A stretch of 64,000 nt of DNA from NCBI GenBank assembly GCA_016717335.1, contig JADKFS010000001.1, positions 1,550,001 to 1,614,000 on the forward strand, in the 5' to 3' direction. Every line of letters starts with the position of its first letter. Position 1 is the first letter of the stretch. The position numbers were made by a program, and so were the translations under genes. Positions 61,675 to 64,000 of this stretch are shown piece by piece. Source of the DNA: Candidatus Ribeiella danica. Its GTDB lineage: Bacteria > Chloroflexota > Chloroflexia > Chloroflexales > Roseiflexaceae. The notes beneath the pieces were generated by a model. It saw nothing but the letters and a program-made list of their open reading frames with translations, made no database searches and was not told the DNA's origin.

Positions 61675-62225
61675 CTTGGGCGGGGGGCTGCGCGCCCCCG
61701 TGCCCCGCGTGGCTCGCGCACCCGCACCCTCTGGGGGCTGCGCGCCCCCGTGCCCCGCGTGGGTCACACCCCACACCGCATTCGGGCGGCTGCGCGCCCC
61801 CTGCCCCGAGCGTGGCTCGCGCACCTGGATCCTCCGGGGGGCTGCGCGCCCCGCGTGCCCCGCGTGCCCCGCGTGGGTCACACCCCACACCGCATTTGGG
61901 CGGCTGCGCGCCCCCCTGCCCCCGCGGGCGGGTGCATCCCCAGCTTGGTCGGGGGGCTACGCGCCCCCCGTGCCCCCGCGGGCGGGGGTGGGCCGCCACC
62001 CCCGCCGCCCCACGGCCGGGGCTTCGCCCCTGGACCCCAAAATGAGGCCTCCGCTGTTGCAATGCTTGGCGCGCATGCCCGGCTGAATTACTGCGCGGCG
62101 GGACATAACTCGCCCCGCGGAGTCAGTTCTATCCCGCCCCGTCGGAATGTTGATGGGCATGCACCACCATCTATGCAGCTGAGAGGAGCTGATTTGCCGG
62201 AGAGGGGCCGGGGGCGCCCAGCAAA
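61675..62225. repeat. GC-rich mosaic elements, tandem hairpin units plus one full copy
   Basis: Several GGGGGCTGCGCGCCCCC hairpins alternate with GTGCCCCGCGTGGGTCACAC and CCCACACCGCATTCGGG units (61680-61960). A full copy follows to 62220 with GGCCGGGGCTTCGCCCC, TGGACCCCAAAATG, GCATGCCCGGCTGAATTAC, GCGGCGGGA, GATTTGCCGGAGAGGGGCC and GGGGGCGCC. It fills the divergent gap; no gene is supported in 61519-62390. Confidence 0.87.
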
Positions 62226-62321
62226 AAGAAACACTCAGGCCACACCATTTCGACAAAGCCTTGTAAAGGAGATGCTAAACGCAGCCAATCCTCACGCGAG
62301 AAACCATCCTATCGCCAAAAG

Positions 62322-62350
62322 TTGCGAATCATTGCAATGTGCGCTAAGAT
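62322..62350 (+). promoter_or_regulatory. Promoter of the 87-residue protein gene
   Basis: TTGCGA (62322-62327) and TAAGAT (62345-62350) are separated by 17 bp in an AT-richer island, 40 bp before the ATG. Confidence 0.65.
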
Positions 62351-62390
62351 GGAGGCATCAAACGCAGTTTTACAAAAGAGGAGGCTAATA

Positions 62391-62654
62391 ATGCCGCAGA
62401 TTCGTAAACTGACGCAGGCCGAAGTCCAGACGCTCGAATATAAGTCCAAAGGGCAGCGAAAGCAGACCGAGGAGCAGTACGACACCATTCTGAGCGAGTA
62501 CGCCCCTGGCGATTATGGCGAGGCCGAGCTTGGGCCAGACGATAATCGCCTGACCGTCCGCAATCGCCTGCGCGCGGCGGCGACGCGGCGCGGCCTGCAG
62601 ATCGAGTTCAAGCGCACGGGCCGCGACAAGATTCGCTTCCGTATCGTCGGCTGA
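62391..62654 (+). CDS. Small basic protein of unknown function
   Basis: 87 residues, starting MPQIRKLTQAEVQTLEYKSK and ending in a basic stretch (LRAAATRRGLQIEFKRTGRD). GAGGAGG lies 8 bases before the ATG and a promoter-like pair precedes it, so the gene is well supported. The basic alternating pattern suggests nucleic-acid binding, which is inference. An in-frame ATG at 62322 would overlap the promoter and is rejected. Confidence 0.72.
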   Translation: MPQIRKLTQAEVQTLEYKSKGQRKQTEEQYDTILSEYAPGDYGEAELGPDDNRLTVRNRLRAAATRRGLQIEFKRTGRDKIRFRIVG

Positions 62655-62667
62655 GCCAGTTGCTTGT

Positions 62668-62880
62668 GCGGGGGCTGCGCGCCCCCGTGCCCCGCGTGGG
62701 TCAACACCCCACACCGCATTCGGGGGGCTGCGCGCCCCCCGTGCCCCCGCGGGCGGGGGTGGGCCACAACTCACTTCATCGGCATAGTGTTGGGCGAATG
62801 ATGCGCCACGACGCTTGCACCTGGTACGCCATCACTTGCCGGAGGGGCGCCGGGGGCGCAGCGCCCCGGAAAGACAGCTG
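62668..62880. repeat. GC-rich mosaic element
   Basis: GGGGGCTGCGCGCCCCCGTG, GTGGGTCAACACCCCACACC, CGCATTCGGG, a second hairpin, a shortened core (CATCGGCATAGTG...), CACTTGCCGGAGGGGCGCC and GGGGGCGCAGCGCCCCGG. It lies between convergent genes. Confidence 0.83.
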
Positions 62881-62899
62881 GCGCAGCACCCCACACGAA

Positions 62900-63682
62900 T
62901 CACCGCAGCAGCGACGCCCCGCCATCCACAAAGATCTCCACGCCCGACACGTGGCGGCTGAGATCCGACGCCAGGAACAGACAGGTGTCCGCGACCTCCA
63001 CCGGCTCGCCGACACCTTTGTCGACGGCGGGGCTGCCCTTCGGCAGCTTGACCTCGATGCCGATCTTCTCCACGTTGCGCTGCTCGGTGCGCTGCTGGAT
63101 GTTGGTGTGGATGAAGCCCGGGCAGATCGCGTTGCAGCGAATGTGGTGCTGGCCCAGCTCCAGCGCGATCATCTTCATGAAGGCGACCTGCCCGGCCTTG
63201 GACGAGCTGTAGGCGCTCGCGCCAGGGTTCGAGAACGTGCGCGTGCCGTTCACGCTGCTGGTGATGATGATGCTGCCGCCGCCGTTGCGCTTGAGGTGCG
63301 GGACGGCAAAGTGCACAGTCAGATAGGTCCCCCTGAGGTTCGTGTTCAGCGTGCGGTCCCACTCCTCGGGCTGCAGCTCGTCGATCGGCGCCCAAGTGCC
63401 GTTGATCCCGGCGTTGGCGAACACGATGTCGAGCCTGCCGAAGCGCTCCACCGCCGCGTCGATCGCGCGCCGCACCGCATCAGCATCGCTCACATCGCAC
63501 GCGACGAAGATCGCCTGGCCGCCATCCGCCTCGATCTCGGCGCGCACGCGCTCGCCCTCCTGCGCCGTCATGTCGGCGATCGCGATAGCCGCGCCCTCCT
63601 GCGCGAAGCGCCGGGCGGTCCCCTCGCCAATGCCGCTCGCGCCGCCGGTGATGAAGGCGACTTTATCGTTTAGCAGACCCAT
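62900..63682 (-). CDS. SDR family NAD(P)-dependent oxidoreductase
   Basis: 260 residues. Rossmann motif TGGASGIGEG at residues 12-21, NAG at 90-92, catalytic Ser in IITSSVNG, and Y158/K162 in YSSSKAG, all as in classical short-chain dehydrogenases. The acidic residue after beta-2 (AIADMT) suggests NAD preference. AGAAAGGA precedes the ATG at 63682. The substrate is unknown. Confidence 0.92.
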   Translation of the reverse strand: MGLLNDKVAFITGGASGIGEGTARRFAQEGAAIAIADMTAQEGERVRAEIEADGGQAIFVACDVSDADAVRRAIDAAVERFGRLDIVFANAGINGTWAPIDELQPEEWDRTLNTNLRGTYLTVHFAVPHLKRNGGGSIIITSSVNGTRTFSNPGASAYSSSKAGQVAFMKMIALELGQHHIRCNAICPGFIHTNIQQRTEQRNVEKIGIEVKLPKGSPAVDKGVGEPVEVADTCLFLASDLSRHVSGVEIFVDGGASLLR

Positions 63683-63866
63683 CGCATATCCTTTCTGCAT
63701 AGCTGCTCGCCGCCGTTCGGGAGCATGAACCGTACCACCGGCGCCGGGACCGCGCCCGTGCCGTATGGCATACCCCTTGCTACTCTGGGGGAATGGTTCA
63801 CCGCCAGGATATCAGGAGCAGGGCAGCGCGGCTCAGCTGCGAGGGGACCTGCCAGGAGGGAGATCT

Positions 63867-64000
63867 ATGCGATCGACGCAACTTAGCCTAGCCAGTGCAA
63901 GAAAGATGAATGTCGGCTACAACGAGCGGATGGTCTCCGTGATCGGCGGGCCGCTGGTCGCGCTCTACGGCCTGTCGCGCGGCTCGCTCGGCGGGCTGCT
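63867..64000 (+). CDS. DUF2892/YgaP-like membrane protein, N-terminal part only
   Basis: 44 codons before the window ends. The sequence RKMNVGYNERMVSVIGGPLV and ALYGLSRGSLGGLL matches the start of small membrane proteins of the DUF2892 type, some of which carry a C-terminal SRPBCC domain. AGGAGGG precedes the ATG. The gene continues beyond the window. Confidence 0.75.
   Translation, partial: MRSTQLSLASARKMNVGYNERMVSVIGGPLVALYGLSRGSLGGL

Noticed and set aside
58912..62388. 1158-codon open frame opposite the CapA-like gene
   Set aside because: It is the complement of the CapA gene plus GC-rich repeats, with no motif, a typical high-GC artefact.

Overview
The window looks like a piece of chromosome from a high-GC member of the Chloroflexota, probably class Chloroflexia near Roseiflexus/Kouleothrix. 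This is inferred from gene content (CxxC-x17-CxxC zinc-ribbon protein, sugar ABC systems without their own ATPase, DUF2723 membrane protein, large GH43/GH2 set), strong GC bias and an unusually heavy load of short repeats. No rRNA, tRNA, CRISPR array, phage module or intact transposase gene was recognised.

Layout. 1-1.1 kb: a GC-rich repeat element, a zinc-ribbon protein and a small convergent gene separated by a palindromic terminator. 1.5-17.1 kb: a plant-polysaccharide locus read left to right, comprising an ArsR-type regulator behind a consensus promoter, a sugar-binding lipoprotein, two permeases, three GH43 enzymes, GalT, a GH1 enzyme and a GH2 enzyme. The set fits capture and breakdown of arabinan, arabinogalactan or galactan-type glycans, with galactose passing into the Leloir pathway. 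17.3-23.6 kb: a YflT-like membrane protein, two paralogous two-domain glycosyltransferases and UDP-galactopyranose mutase, all on the minus strand and suggestive of galactofuranose-containing surface glycan synthesis. 24.1-28.1 kb: Ca2+/H+ exchanger, DedA-type protein, a small membrane protein and an alpha/beta hydrolase. 28.1-36.2 kb: a PqqD-M50-cNMP fusion protein, a DUF2723 protein, a membrane hydrolase, a DUF6069 protein and an autoregulated TetR repressor. 36.4-44.4 kb: acyl-CoA synthetase, SAM methyltransferase, RsbR-like STAS protein, and a second sugar ABC operon behind a consensus CRP-type site. 44.7-64 kb: M14 carboxypeptidase, a helical repeat protein, a broken mazF, cystathionine beta-synthase, two TPR-membrane proteins, a KdpD-like USP protein, hydrolases, an ACT protein, a secreted clan GH-A hydrolase, a CapA protein, several small genes, an SDR and the start of a DUF2892-like gene.

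Repeats are the most striking aspect. (1) Tandem heptanucleotide arrays (some octanucleotide), with many different unit sequences, lie between genes and also inside genes, where they stay in frame and encode seven-residue periodic peptides. They sit at the same homologous site in the two glycosyltransferase paralogues, twice in the GH2 enzyme, twice in the DUF2723 protein, once in the M50 protein, and they form the signal peptide of a GH43 lipoprotein. (2) Nested palindromes of about 120-200 bp lie just after stop codons, often between convergent genes. (3) GC-rich mosaic elements of about 250-330 bp, built from compact hairpins, mostly lie upstream of genes. (4) Tandem 43-bp and 58/59-bp repeats flank or interrupt decayed genes near 48 kb. 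The repeat biology, especially in-frame heptamer insertion, is the strongest candidate here for something not yet described. Copy relationships were read by eye and not computed.
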